Shown here in pieces: positions 38,595 through 48,812 of a DNA stretch of 64,000 nucleotides (position 1 is its first letter; every line of letters begins with the position of its first letter). The notes beneath the pieces were generated by a model. That model searched no databases. It saw nothing but the letters and a program-made list of their open reading frames with translations, and had not been told where the DNA came from. The translations under genes and the position numbers were made by a program. The DNA comes from Vineibacter terrae (GTDB lineage Bacteria; Pseudomonadota; Alphaproteobacteria; Reyranellales; Reyranellaceae): assembly GCF_008039615.1 (NCBI RefSeq), contig NZ_VDUZ01000016.1, positions 1 to 64,000 of the forward strand, in the 5' to 3' direction.

Positions 38595-39440
38595 CTAGAC
38601 GGCCCGGCCGGCATCCGAGCCGCGGCGGGCTCGACGGTGGCGGATCACCTGCACGGCGATGATGGCCATGGCGATCACGGCGAAGGAGAAGACCGTGGTC
38701 ACCGTGCCCAGGGCGTAGAGGACGGGTGTGGTGACATTGGTGGTCATGCCGTAGATCTCGAGCGGCAGCGTGTTGAACGAGCCGGCCGTCATCAGGCTGC
38801 GCGCGAACTCGTCGTAGGAGAGGGTGAAACCGAACAACCCGACCCCCACCAGGCTGGGCGCCAGGATCGGCAGCACCACGTGGCGGATGGTCTGCCAGGG
38901 CGTGGCGCCGAGATCGCGGGCCGCTTCCTCGTAGGCGCGATCGAAGCGGTTGAACACCGCGAACATGATCAGCAGCCCAAACGGCAGCGTCCAGGAAAGA
39001 TGCGCGCCGAGACCGGAGGAATACCAGGCCGGCTGCCAGCCCAGGATGTTGAACATCAGCCCGATCCCCAGCGAGATCAGGATCGAGGGCACGATCAGGC
39101 TGGCGACGGCCAGGTAGAACACCACCGACGCGCCGCGGAACCTGTGCCGGAACGCCAGCCCGGCCATGAACGACACGGCCACGGTCACGACCATCACGAT
39201 CAGGCCCAGCGCCAGCGAGCGCTGGAATGCGCCGCCGAAGTCGCCCACCGCCTGGGTCTCGAACAGGTTGCGGAACCAGTGCAGCGACATGCCGTTCATC
39301 GGGAATGTCAGCCCGCCGTCGGGACCCTGGAACGACAGGATGATGATGGTCGACATCGGCCCGTAGAGGAACACCACGAACAGGCCGAAGAATACCGCCA
39401 GCGGGTAGAAGCTCCTGGAGCGTCGGGTCGCGGTGTGCAT
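38595..39440 (-). CDS. ABC transporter permease (PotC type)
   Basis: A 281-residue permease with about six helices and the EAA loop YEEAARDLGATPWQTIRHVVLPILAPS, close to PotC of spermidine/putrescine importers. It starts 2 bases after the other permease and is followed after 2 bases by the ring-opening amidohydrolase gene, so it is co-transcribed with both. Ligand specificity lies with the binding protein and cannot be read here. Confidence 0.93.
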   Translation of the reverse strand: MHTATRRSRSFYPLAVFFGLFVVFLYGPMSTIIILSFQGPDGGLTFPMNGMSLHWFRNLFETQAVGDFGGAFQRSLALGLIVMVVTVAVSFMAGLAFRHRFRGASVVFYLAVASLIVPSILISLGIGLMFNILGWQPAWYSSGLGAHLSWTLPFGLLIMFAVFNRFDRAYEEAARDLGATPWQTIRHVVLPILAPSLVGVGLFGFTLSYDEFARSLMTAGSFNTLPLEIYGMTTNVTTPVLYALGTVTTVFSFAVIAMAIIAVQVIRHRRARRGSDAGRAV

Positions 39441-39442
39441 GG

Positions 39443-40420
39443 TCAGAGCTCGCGGCGGATGTCGACGATGCGCAGCATGCCGGCCACCATCGCCAGCACG
39501 ACCAGCAGCAGCACCACGGCGTTGGCCGCCGCCGCGGGGTACTGCAGCAGCGACATGGCGTTGGCCATCATCAGGCCGACCGAGGCGCTCTGGCCGCCGC
39601 TCATCAGGCGCACGGTCACGAAGTCACCCATCACCAGGGTGACGACGAAGATCGAGCCGATGGCGATCCCGGGCTTGCACAGCGGCAGCACGACATGGCG
39701 CACGATCTGACTGCCGCTCGCGCCGGCGTCGCGCGCGGCCTCGATCAGCGAGCGGTCGATGCGCATCATCGAGTTGAAGATCGGCACCACCATGAACAGC
39801 GCATAGAGGTGCACGTAGGCGAGCACGACCGCGAAATCGGAGAACAGGAGGAACTCGAGCGGCTCGCGGATGACGCCGAGATCAATCAGCGTCGTGTTCA
39901 GCAGGCCGTTGCGGCCCAGGAACGGAATCCACGAGATCATGCGGATGATGTTGGAGGTCCAGAACGGGATCGTGCACAGCAGGAACAGCGCCATCTGCCA
40001 GGTCACGCTCTGCACGTGGAAGGCCAGGAAATAGGCCACCGCGAAGCCGATCGCCAGGGTGAGCGCCCAGACCATGGTGGCGTAGCGCAGCGTGTTGCCG
40101 TAGGTGCGCCATGTCACCGGCGATTCGAGCAGCTCGCGATAGTTGGTGAGCAGCATGTCGGGGATCACGCGCACCGTGTCGTAATCCCAGAAGCTCACGA
40201 CCACGATCGTGACGATCGGCACGGCCAGGAACAGCAGGAAGAGCGCCGTCAGCGGCGTCACCTGCAGGTATGGCGCCCATGCGGCGACGCCGGCGCGCCG
40301 CGCCGCCACGCGGGGTGCCGCCGCGGGCGCCTCTTGAGCCACGGACCCGACGCTCACGCTGTTGCCCTGTTTCGGTAGAAGGACATAGGCAGGATCCGGC
40401 GCGATGAGAGGATGCAGCAT
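39443..40420 (-). CDS. ABC transporter permease (PotB type)
   Basis: A 325-residue permease with a longer N-terminal leader than usual, then about six helices and the EAA loop IEAARDAGASGSQIVRHVVLPLCKPG. The PotB/PotH class matches the second permease downstream. Start choice: ATG at 40420, 27 bases after the binding-protein stop; an extended frame to 40447 and a later start after the Ala/Pro-rich leader (about residue 45) are alternatives. Confidence 0.9.
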   Translation of the reverse strand: MLHPLIAPDPAYVLLPKQGNSVSVGSVAQEAPAAAPRVAARRAGVAAWAPYLQVTPLTALFLLFLAVPIVTIVVVSFWDYDTVRVIPDMLLTNYRELLESPVTWRTYGNTLRYATMVWALTLAIGFAVAYFLAFHVQSVTWQMALFLLCTIPFWTSNIIRMISWIPFLGRNGLLNTTLIDLGVIREPLEFLLFSDFAVVLAYVHLYALFMVVPIFNSMMRIDRSLIEAARDAGASGSQIVRHVVLPLCKPGIAIGSIFVVTLVMGDFVTVRLMSGGQSASVGLMMANAMSLLQYPAAAANAVVLLLVVLAMVAGMLRIVDIRREL

Positions 40421-40447
40421 GCCGTCATCCTCTCCGCGCGCCGCCAC

Positions 40448-41752
40448 TCATGCCGCGATGAACTGGTTCCACTTCTGGACCATGTAGCGATCCTCATCCA
40501 TCACGGCGTTCCAGCACGACACCTTGCCCATGCGGTCGGCGAAGGAGCCGCCATCGCGCACGGCGCCGGCCTTCTCCATCACCTTGCCCTCGGGGTTCTT
40601 GATGTCGCCTTTCGCCGGCTTGCCTTCCATCCAATAGCCCCACTCGTCCTCGCTCATGTGCGCCTTGGCGGTTTCAAGCACGGCGGAATAGTAGCCCTGG
40701 CGGTTGAGGAAGGCGCCGACCCAGCCGGAGAGGTACCAGTTGATGTACTCGTAGGCGGCGTCGAGCTGCAGGCCGGTCAGATGCTTGGCGATGCCTAGCC
40801 CGCCGCCCCAGGCGCGGTAGCCTTCGGCCAGCGGCTGGTAGACGCACGGCACGCCCTTGGAGCGCACGGCCGTCACTGCCGGCGACCACATCGATTGGAT
40901 GATCACCTCGCCCGACGTCATCAGGTTCACCGATTCGTCGAAGGTCTTCCAGAAGGCGCGGAACTGTCCGGCCTTCTTGGCCTCGGTCAGCACCGAGATC
41001 GTCTTGTCGATCTCGGCCTTGGTCATGTTGCCCTTGTCGCCGTACTTGATGACGCCCATCGACTCACAGATCATCGCCGCGTCCATGATGCCGATCGACG
41101 GGATGTTCAGGATGGACGTCTTGCCCTTGAACTTGGGGTCCATGATGTCCTTCCAGTTCGTGATCGGACGGCCGACCAGATCCGGACGGATGCCGAGCGT
41201 GTCGGCGTTGTAGATCGTGGGAATCATCGTCATCCATTCGGTCCGCGCCATGGCGAACTTCACGGAGTCCTTGCCCTCGACGAAACCGACGGTGTGCGGC
41301 GCCGTGCCCTGGGCGATGGTCGAAGCAGGCGTCAGCTTGCCGTTGAGGAAGATCGGCACGATCTTGTCGACCAGCTTGATCTTCTTGGTGTCCATCGCCT
41401 GCATGACGCCGGCCGGGAAGACCTTGCGGCAGATCCAGTATTCGATATCGGCGATGTCGTAGGATTTGGGCTGCGTGACGGCGCGCTGCGTGACGGCATC
41501 TGAATCGAGCGCCGTCATCTGCAGGGTGAAGCCGAGATCCTGCTTCACCTTCTCGGCGATCGGGTTGAGGCTCGACACGCCGGTGCCGAATTGGCGCAGG
41601 GTGACGTTCTTGATGTTCTGCGCCCAGATGGTGGGGAAGCCGCCCATCGCGCCGCTGCCCAAGGCCGCGCCGGCCAGCGCCGCCGATCCCTTGAGCGCGG
41701 CGCGGCGTCCCAGCCGCCTCGATGCCGGCCCGGCGCTGATGCCGTTCTTCAT
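40448..41752 (-). CDS. Tat-exported ABC solute-binding protein (PotD/SBP type)
   Basis: A 434-residue periplasmic protein. The N-terminus RRLGRRAALKGSAALAGAAL is a Tat-type signal ending near IWAQ. The mature protein has a two-lobe type-II fold with TLRQFGTGVSSLNPIAEKV, YDIADIEYWI, and GEVIIQSMWSPAV. It follows its ATPase gene by 15 bases and precedes two PotB/PotC-like permeases. The family binds polyamines or other small cationic or polar solutes; the operon's ring-opening enzyme suggests a cyclic amide instead (inference). Confidence 0.9.
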   Translation of the reverse strand: MKNGISAGPASRRLGRRAALKGSAALAGAALGSGAMGGFPTIWAQNIKNVTLRQFGTGVSSLNPIAEKVKQDLGFTLQMTALDSDAVTQRAVTQPKSYDIADIEYWICRKVFPAGVMQAMDTKKIKLVDKIVPIFLNGKLTPASTIAQGTAPHTVGFVEGKDSVKFAMARTEWMTMIPTIYNADTLGIRPDLVGRPITNWKDIMDPKFKGKTSILNIPSIGIMDAAMICESMGVIKYGDKGNMTKAEIDKTISVLTEAKKAGQFRAFWKTFDESVNLMTSGEVIIQSMWSPAVTAVRSKGVPCVYQPLAEGYRAWGGGLGIAKHLTGLQLDAAYEYINWYLSGWVGAFLNRQGYYSAVLETAKAHMSEDEWGYWMEGKPAKGDIKNPEGKVMEKAGAVRDGGSFADRMGKVSCWNAVMDEDRYMVQKWNQFIAA

Positions 41753-41767
41753 GTGGGTCTCCCTTCG

Positions 41768-42847
<1,080 letters not shown>

Positions 42848-43101
42848 GGGCTCCCCATTCGCGCGCTGCTCTGCAAACGGGGTGCCAGCCGGACGCGGCT
42901 GTCGACGGACAGGGCATGCAGCCGCGTCTGGCCGGTGCCTGCACGGATGCAGGGCGCGACACAGGGTCATCTGCCCCAAGGCTCGGCGATTCGCTCAAAC
43001 TTTGGGCGGATGACGAGTATGGGAGTACCAATGATCTTTCCGCAGCGTGTCATGAACAGGTGCTACACTTCCAAGATCGCGGCTCCTTTCTGACGGCAAC
43101 G

Positions 43102-44514
43102 ATGACCTCTCCGCTTTCCGGTTTTGTCGACCGTGCCCTCGACCGCGTCGCGCGCGCCTTCCGTGACGCCACCACGGGCGCCCGCGAGGTGGTGGGCGCA
43201 CCGCTGCGCCCTGACCTTCCCGACGATGAGCTGCCGCGGCTGCGCCGCCAAATCGACGTCTGCCTGTCCGGCCCCGGGGGCGAGACGGCCGCCCGGGTGC
43301 GGGCCGCCGAACTCGGCCGCACCTATCTCGGGCTGTCGGCCGATGGCCGGCGCAAGTTCCTGACCATCCTGGCGCGCGACCACGGCCCGGATGCCGATGC
43401 CATCACGGCCGCCATCACGCGCTGGCAGGAGGCTGCCGATGACCGCGGCAAGGCTGCGGCCGAAGCGGCGTTGCGCCGCGCCCTGGAATCGCCGGCGGCG
43501 CAGCTCCTGGCCCGGTTCAACTCCTTGCCGGAGGGCGTGAAGTTCGTCGTCGACCTGCGCGCCGAGCTGCTGCGCATGGGCCGCAAGGACCCGGCGATCG
43601 CGCGCTTGGCCGAGGACCTGCGTCGGCTGCTCAGCACTTGGTTCGATGTCGGCTTCCTCGACCTGCGCCATATCGACTGGGGGGCGCCGGCGGCGCTTCT
43701 CGAAAAGTTGATCGCCTACGAGGCGGTGCATGCCATCGGCTCATGGAGCGACCTGAAGAACCGCCTCGATTCCGACCGGCGCTGCTTCGCCTACTTCCAT
43801 CCGCGCATGCCCGACGAGCCCCTGATCTTCGTCGAGGTGGCGCTGGTCGATGGCATGGCCGACAACGTGCAGCGCCTGCTCGACGAGTCGGCGCCGACAC
43901 GCGATCCGCGCGCGGCCAATACGGCGATCTTCTATTCGATCTCGAATTGCCAGCCAGGCCTGGCCCGCGTCAGCTTCGGCAACTACCTGATCAAGCGCGT
44001 CGCCGAGGACCTCAAGCGCGAGCTGCCCAAGCTCGGCATCTTCGCGACGCTGTCGCCGATCCCAGGCTTCGGCACCTGGCTGGACTCGATCCTGGAGGCC
44101 CAGGGCGATGCGGCGCTGCTGCCCACCGAGTGCGAGGCCCTGGCGGCGGTCACCGATGCGGCGCACGGCGCCGCTGCGGTCAAGCTGCTGCTGGCTGACA
44201 GCGCATGGCCGACCGTGCGCGCCCACGAGCAGGTGCTGAAGCCGATCCTGATGCGGCTATGCGCGTGCTACCTCGTGCGCGAGACCCGCGCGGGCAAGGC
44301 GCTCGACCGTGTGGCCCACTTCCATCTCGGCAACGGGGCACGCATCGAGCGGCTGAACTGGCTGGGGGACCCGTCGCCCAACGGCCTGAAGCAGGCCTGC
44401 GGATTGATGGTGAACTACCGCTACAAGCTCGAGGACGTCGACGCCAACCACGAGGCCTACGCCGACGGCAAGATCGTGGCGTCCAACGACGTCAAGCGCC
44501 TCGCAAAGACGTAA
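43102..44514 (+). CDS. Malonyl-CoA decarboxylase
   Basis: The 470-residue protein is malonyl-CoA decarboxylase, which converts malonyl-CoA to acetyl-CoA and CO2. It has the helical N-terminal domain and the GNAT-like catalytic domain: FVEVALVDGMADNVQRLL, YSISNCQPGLARVSFGNYLIKR with the catalytic Ser, and VAHFHLGNGARIERLNWLGD with the catalytic His. The ATG at 43102 is favoured over a frame open to 42916 that has no family similarity. In soil bacteria it usually serves malonate use with malonyl-CoA synthetase, which is absent here. The divergent neighbour is the ABC/amidohydrolase operon. Confidence 0.93.
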   Translation: MTSPLSGFVDRALDRVARAFRDATTGAREVVGAPLRPDLPDDELPRLRRQIDVCLSGPGGETAARVRAAELGRTYLGLSADGRRKFLTILARDHGPDADAITAAITRWQEAADDRGKAAAEAALRRALESPAAQLLARFNSLPEGVKFVVDLRAELLRMGRKDPAIARLAEDLRRLLSTWFDVGFLDLRHIDWGAPAALLEKLIAYEAVHAIGSWSDLKNRLDSDRRCFAYFHPRMPDEPLIFVEVALVDGMADNVQRLLDESAPTRDPRAANTAIFYSISNCQPGLARVSFGNYLIKRVAEDLKRELPKLGIFATLSPIPGFGTWLDSILEAQGDAALLPTECEALAAVTDAAHGAAAVKLLLADSAWPTVRAHEQVLKPILMRLCACYLVRETRAGKALDRVAHFHLGNGARIERLNWLGDPSPNGLKQACGLMVNYRYKLEDVDANHEAYADGKIVASNDVKRLAKT

Positions 44515-44661
44515 CTCCTCTCCCGCGAGCGGGAGAGGAAGGGGCCCATTGCGCGAAGCGCAATGGGAAGGTGAGGGACTACAAACGAGGTGCCTTGTCC
44601 TTAGCCCCTCACCCGACGAGCGCTGACACGCTCGTCGACCTCTCCCGCATGCGGGAGAGGT
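44515..44661. repeat. Composite intergenic palindromic repeat, copy B
   Basis: It lies directly after the malonyl-CoA decarboxylase stop and ends 5 bases before the convergent SMP-30 gene stop. Hairpins include CTCTCCCGCGAGCGGGAGAG and ATTGCGCGAAGCGCAAT. The second half has complementary CCCCTCACC and CTCTCCCGCATGCGGGAGAG. It shares over 40 identical bases with copy C and the core with copy A. All three lie between convergent genes, suggesting a two-way terminator. Confidence 0.85.
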
Positions 44662-44665
44662 AAGA

Positions 44666-45616
44666 CTACTTCCGATTCAAATGCTTCAGCTTGTGACCCG
44701 GCCGCGGCCACTCGAAGCTCACCAGCTTGCCGGTCATCGACAGCGTGGCGTAGGCCGTGCGCAGCCCGTCGCCACCGAAGCACACGTTGGTGACCATCGG
44801 GTCGGGCAGCTTGTACTGGTCGACGCGGCTGCCGTCGGGCCAGATGTCGGACACGGCGCCGGTGATCAGCGTGGCGACACAGACATGCCCTGCCGAATCC
44901 ACCGCCAGCGAGTCGAACATCTGGTAGCCGCCCAGGCCCGCCACCACGCGGCCCTTCTCGCCGCGGTAGGGGCCGTTGGCCGACTTGATCTCGCCCGGGG
45001 CCTGCAGCTCGAACGACCAGCAGCGCGCCGTCGGCGTCTCGACCACGTAGAGCGTCTTCTCGTCGGGCGACAGGCCGCAGCCATTGGGCCGCTCGAGCGG
45101 GAAGATCTTCTCCTCGATCTTCGAGCCGTCGGCCTTGGCGTAATAGACCGCGCCGCGATCGTTGTCGCGCTCGCGCGTCTTGCCCAGATCGGTGAACCAG
45201 AAGCCGCCGGCATCGTCGAACACCAGGTCGTTGGGGCCGTTCAGCCGCCTGCCGTCGCAGGATTCGTACAGCGTCTCGAACTTGCCGGTCTCGGGATCCA
45301 CGACCTGGATGCTGCCGCCGCGATAGTCGTCCGGCTGGGTGCCCGGGAAGATGCGGCCGTCGGGGCGCTCGATCCAGTTGAAGCCGCCGTTGTTGGTCAC
45401 GTAGATCTTGCCGTCGGGGCCCATCGCCGCGCCGTTGGGGCCGCCGCCCAGCTTGGCGATCACGTGCTGCTTGCCGTCGGGCATCACCCGGGTCAGCGTC
45501 TGGCGCGCGATCTCGACCAGGATGATGGTGCCGTCCGGCATCGCCACCGGTCCCTCGGGGAACCTCAGGCCGGTGGTGATCTCGCGGACCTTCGGTTCGA
45601 TCGTCGTCGTCTGCAT
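44666..45616 (-). CDS. SMP-30/gluconolactonase-family lactonase
   Basis: The 316-residue six-bladed propeller has the family metal-site residues: Glu in FPEGPVAMPDG, Asn in GRRLNGPNDLVFD, Asp in FDSLAVDSAGH, with GLSPDEKTLYVVET. The family hydrolyses lactones or phosphoesters. It is the last gene of a minus-strand run with two enoyl-CoA hydratases and a P450, so a lactone intermediate in that pathway is a fair guess (inference). Confidence 0.9.
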   Translation of the reverse strand: MQTTTIEPKVREITTGLRFPEGPVAMPDGTIILVEIARQTLTRVMPDGKQHVIAKLGGGPNGAAMGPDGKIYVTNNGGFNWIERPDGRIFPGTQPDDYRGGSIQVVDPETGKFETLYESCDGRRLNGPNDLVFDDAGGFWFTDLGKTRERDNDRGAVYYAKADGSKIEEKIFPLERPNGCGLSPDEKTLYVVETPTARCWSFELQAPGEIKSANGPYRGEKGRVVAGLGGYQMFDSLAVDSAGHVCVATLITGAVSDIWPDGSRVDQYKLPDPMVTNVCFGGDGLRTAYATLSMTGKLVSFEWPRPGHKLKHLNRK

Positions 45617-45626
45617 CGTCGGCTCC

Positions 45627-46412
45627 TTACCGTCCCTTGAACTGTGCCGGGCGCTTGGCCAGGAAGGCGGCGACGCCTTCCTTGAAATCCTCGCTGCGGC
45701 CCAGCTCGCGCTGCAGGTCGCGCTCGACGTCGAGCTGCGCCGAGAGGTCGTTGCCGTGGGCCACGTTCAGCGCCTTCTTGATGCTGGCGAGCGCCAGCGG
45801 GCCGTTGGCCAGGCGGCGGGCCAGGGCGGTCGCCGTCTCCATCAGCGCGGCGTCGTCGACGACGTCCCAGATCAGGCCCCAGGCCAGCGCCTTGTCGGCC
45901 GGAATCTGCTGCGCCAGCATCGCCATCGCCCGCGCCCTTGCGTCGCCCACCAGGCGCGGCAGGAACCAGGTGCTGCCGCCGTCGGGCAGCAGGCCGATGC
46001 GCGCGAAGGCCTGCAGGAAGCTGGCCGATCTGCCCGCGATGGCGATGTCGCTCGCGGTCACGAAGCTCATGCCGACGCCGGCCGCGACGCCATTGACGGC
46101 CGCCACGATCGGCTTGGGCAGGGCCCGCATGGTGCGGATCACCGGGTTGAAGAAATGCTCCAGCGCCGCGCCCGAATCGGCCGTGGCGCCCTGCGCCCGG
46201 TCGGGATCGGAGAGGTCGGCGCCGGCGCAGAAGCCGCGGCCGGCGCCGGTCAGTAGCACGGCGCGCACGCGGGTGTCGGTCGCCAGGGCCTCCCAGCACT
46301 CCTTCAGCTCGCTGATCATGCGCCGTGACACGGCGTTAAGCTTCTCGGGCTGGTTCAGCGTGATGGTGGCCAATCCGTCGTCGTGATCGCAGCGGATGGT
46401 GGTGTAGGTCAT
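45627..46412 (-). CDS. Enoyl-CoA hydratase/isomerase family protein (PaaG-like), copy 1
   Basis: The 261-residue crotonase-fold enzyme has LNQPEKLNAVS, GAGRGFCAGADLSDP, the second oxyanion segment VNGVAAGVGMSFVTASDIAI, and GLLPDGGSTWFLPRLVG, with Asp/Glu positions typical of PaaG/FadB1x isomerases. It shares its last 30 residues almost exactly with copy 2 (QRELGRSEDFKEGV...FLAKRPAQFKGR). It lies 7 bases after that paralogue and 10 bases before the SMP-30 gene. Probably acts in side-chain or ring beta-oxidation. Confidence 0.92.
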   Translation of the reverse strand: MTYTTIRCDHDDGLATITLNQPEKLNAVSRRMISELKECWEALATDTRVRAVLLTGAGRGFCAGADLSDPDRAQGATADSGAALEHFFNPVIRTMRALPKPIVAAVNGVAAGVGMSFVTASDIAIAGRSASFLQAFARIGLLPDGGSTWFLPRLVGDARARAMAMLAQQIPADKALAWGLIWDVVDDAALMETATALARRLANGPLALASIKKALNVAHGNDLSAQLDVERDLQRELGRSEDFKEGVAAFLAKRPAQFKGR

Positions 46413-46419
46413 GGCGTGC

Positions 46420-47217
46420 TCACCGTCCCTTGAATTGCGCCGGGCGCTTGGCGAGGAAGGCGCCGACGCCTTCCTTGAAGTCCTCGCTGCGGCCCAGCTC
46501 GCGCTGCAGGTCGCGCTCGAGGTCGAGCTGCTGGTCGAGCGAATTGGTGCCGGCTTCGTTCAAGGCCCGCTTGATCGCGGCGTAGGAGAGCGTCGGCCCG
46601 GCGGCCATGCGCTTGGCCAGCGCCCGGGCTTCGTCCATTAGCGCGGCGTCGTCGACCACCTGCCAGATCATGCCCATCTGCTCGGCCTTCTCGGCCGGCA
46701 CCGACGTGCCCAGCATCGCCAGCGCCCGGGCACGGGCGTCGCCCACCGTGTGCGGCAGGAACCAGGTGCCGCCCAGATCGGGGATCAGCGAGATGCGCAC
46801 GAAGGCCTGGTCGAAGCGGGCCGAGCGCGCGGCGATCACGATGTCGGCGGCCAGCGCCAGGTTGGCGCCGCCGCCGGCGGCGACGCCGTTGACAGCCGCG
46901 ATCACCGGCTTGGGCAGCGCCCGGATGCGCCGCATCATCGGATTGAACAGGCGGTCCATCGCTGTGCCGACGTCGGGCCTGCCGTCGCTGCCGGCATCGC
47001 CCGGGCCGCGGCCGCTCAGGTCGGCGCCGGCGCAGAAGCCGCGGCCGGTGCCGGTGATCAGCACGGCGCGGACGTCGGCCGAATCGCGGGCGCGATCGAG
47101 GGTGTCGTTCATCGCCGCGATCAGCGCGTGGCTCATGGCATTGAGCCGCTCGGGCCGGTTCAGCGTGATGGTCATCACACCGTCGGCGATGTCGGCAAGT
47201 ACGGGCTGTTCTGTCAT
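46420..47217 (-). CDS. Enoyl-CoA hydratase/isomerase family protein, copy 2
   Basis: The 265-residue crotonase-fold enzyme has LNRPERLNAMSHALI, GTGRGFCAGADLSGRGPGD, VNGVAAGGGANLALAADIVIA and ISLIPDLGGTWFLPH. It is a tandem paralogue of the downstream gene, diverged in the middle but near-identical at the 3' end. A Pro-Gly-rich loop (GRGPGDAGSDGRPD) is longer than in copy 1. A 205-base gap with a 24-bp inverted repeat separates it from the upstream P450 gene. Confidence 0.92.
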   Translation of the reverse strand: MTEQPVLADIADGVMTITLNRPERLNAMSHALIAAMNDTLDRARDSADVRAVLITGTGRGFCAGADLSGRGPGDAGSDGRPDVGTAMDRLFNPMMRRIRALPKPVIAAVNGVAAGGGANLALAADIVIAARSARFDQAFVRISLIPDLGGTWFLPHTVGDARARALAMLGTSVPAEKAEQMGMIWQVVDDAALMDEARALAKRMAAGPTLSYAAIKRALNEAGTNSLDQQLDLERDLQRELGRSEDFKEGVGAFLAKRPAQFKGR

Positions 47218-47334
47218 GGCAAGGTCTCCTGGCCGCGGACTGTGGCATGGCCGGACAAGCGCCGTAAACGATCGTTCACGGCGCTGCGCATTCGGGTTTC
47301 TGTTCTGCGAAAGAGCGGAGGCCTTTGGCTTCAG

Positions 47335-47406
47335 GGTGAGCCTGTCGAACCATGAAGCGGTCCCACGCCACGGTCGTGCGAGGCTTCATGGTTCGACAGG
47401 CTCACC
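47335..47406. repeat. 24-bp perfect inverted repeat around a 24-base loop
   Basis: Arms 47335-47358 and 47383-47406 are exact reverse complements (left arm begins GGTGAGCCTGTCGAACCATG). The element lies between the P450 stop and the enoyl-CoA hydratase start, both on the minus strand. Arms containing CCTGTCGAACCATGAAG are commonly dispersed in some proteobacteria (recollection). It could form a strong hairpin and attenuate read-through from the P450 gene into the downstream genes. Confidence 0.85.
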
Positions 47407-47422
47407 ATGAAGCTTGCGCGTC

Positions 47423-48706
47423 CTACGCCGCCTTGCGTTTCATGCGGTAGCGGATCGGCAGCCGCTTGAGGCCGCTCACGAACGTTGCCTCGACCCAGGC
47501 CGGGTCGCCCGCCAGCTCGACATGCTCGAGCCGTGACAGCAGCTCCTCGTAGAGGGTGCGGATCTCCATCTTGGCCAGGTGCTGGCCCAGGCAGAGATGC
47601 ACGCCATAGCCGAACGCGATATGCGGATTGGGCGCGCGATCGACCTTGAAGGCATAAGGCTCCGCGAACACCGCTTCGTCGCGGTTGGCCGAGGCGTAGC
47701 ACATCATCAGCGAATCGCCGGCCCGGATCGTGTGCCCGTGCAGGTCGTGGTCGACCGTGGCGGTGCGGAAGAAGTGCTTCACTGGCGTCACCCAGCGCAC
47801 CATCTCGTCGATCGCCAGCCGCAGCAGGTCGGGCCGCGCCCGCAGCTTCGCCAGCTCGGCCGGGTTCTGCATCAGCGCCAGCAGGCCACCCGCGGTGGTC
47901 GAGCTGGTCGTATCGTGGCCGGCGGTGGCGATGATCACATAGTAGGACAGCGCCTCGAACTCGCTGATCGGCTTGCCGCCGATCTGGGCGTTGGCGATGA
48001 CGCTGGCCACATCGTCCTTCGGGTTCTTGCGGCGGTCGGCGATGAGGGCGCCGAAATAGCTGAAGAATTCCTTCACCGTGGCGCTGACATGGGCCTTCTC
48101 GTCGGTATCGCCGCCGCGGCGCATGTCGGGGTCGCGCGCGCCGAAGATCTCCTGCGTCAGCTTCAGCATCAGCGCTTCGTCCTCGCGCGGCACGCCCAGG
48201 ATCATCATGATCACCCGCAGCGGATACCAGACGGCGACATCGCGCACGAAGTCGCATTCGCCGTCCATGTCCTCCAGCCGATCGACGAACTCGCGCGCCA
48301 GCGCCGCCAGCCCGGCCTCGAGCTTCTTGAGGTTGGGCGGCATGAACCAGGGCTGCGTCAGGTTGCGATAGACGCGATGGTCGGGGTCATCCATGTTCAC
48401 CAACGTGCGCAGCAGCAGGTGGTTGCCGCCGGTGATCCGCTTCACCCGCTCCTCGTCGGCGATGCTGGTCAGCACCAGGCGTGGATCGTTGATGAAGCGG
48501 TCGTTCTGGCGCTCGATGTCCTTGATGTCGGCGTGCCGCGAGATGGTCCAGAACGGCCGCACGCTGTCCGGCGCCGTCCAATGCGCCGGCCGCTCACGGC
48601 GCAGCCGTGCGAACAGCGCATCGCAGGCAGCCTGGTCCGCGTAGGTCCGAGGATCGACGATCGCCCGATCGATCCCGGCTTGGTCGGCGGCTGCGTCCGC
48701 AGGCAT
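47423..48706 (-). CDS. Cytochrome P450
   Basis: A soluble 427-residue bacterial P450. The I-helix oxygen-binding motif AGHDTTSS lies at 262-269, the K-helix ExxR at E301-R304, and the haem ligand Cys372 in HIAFGYGVHLCLGQHLAKME. No membrane anchor. The ATG at 48706 follows a GAGGAG ribosome-binding site, so the longer frame is rejected. A flavodoxin gene is divergent across a 170-base gap holding a 34-bp palindrome, and hydratases and a lactonase follow. Substrate unknown; terpenoid, fatty acid or steroid rings are all possible. Confidence 0.95.
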   Translation of the reverse strand: MPADAAADQAGIDRAIVDPRTYADQAACDALFARLRRERPAHWTAPDSVRPFWTISRHADIKDIERQNDRFINDPRLVLTSIADEERVKRITGGNHLLLRTLVNMDDPDHRVYRNLTQPWFMPPNLKKLEAGLAALAREFVDRLEDMDGECDFVRDVAVWYPLRVIMMILGVPREDEALMLKLTQEIFGARDPDMRRGGDTDEKAHVSATVKEFFSYFGALIADRRKNPKDDVASVIANAQIGGKPISEFEALSYYVIIATAGHDTTSSTTAGGLLALMQNPAELAKLRARPDLLRLAIDEMVRWVTPVKHFFRTATVDHDLHGHTIRAGDSLMMCYASANRDEAVFAEPYAFKVDRAPNPHIAFGYGVHLCLGQHLAKMEIRTLYEELLSRLEHVELAGDPAWVEATFVSGLKRLPIRYRMKRKAA

Positions 48707-48812
48707 GGTCCGCTCCTCTTCTTGCGTAGGCGCAATTTGCATAGACGCGAATCGGTGTATCCATGATTGGGCCCGGTCCGGCGCCGACAATCAATGGCCT
48801 CTTGCCATCCGC

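Noticed and set aside
42938-42953. Small palindrome CCTGCA-CGGA-TGCAGG in the gap before malonyl-CoA decarboxylase as an operator
   Set aside because: Six-base arms in GC-rich DNA are common by chance, and no regulator gene is adjacent.
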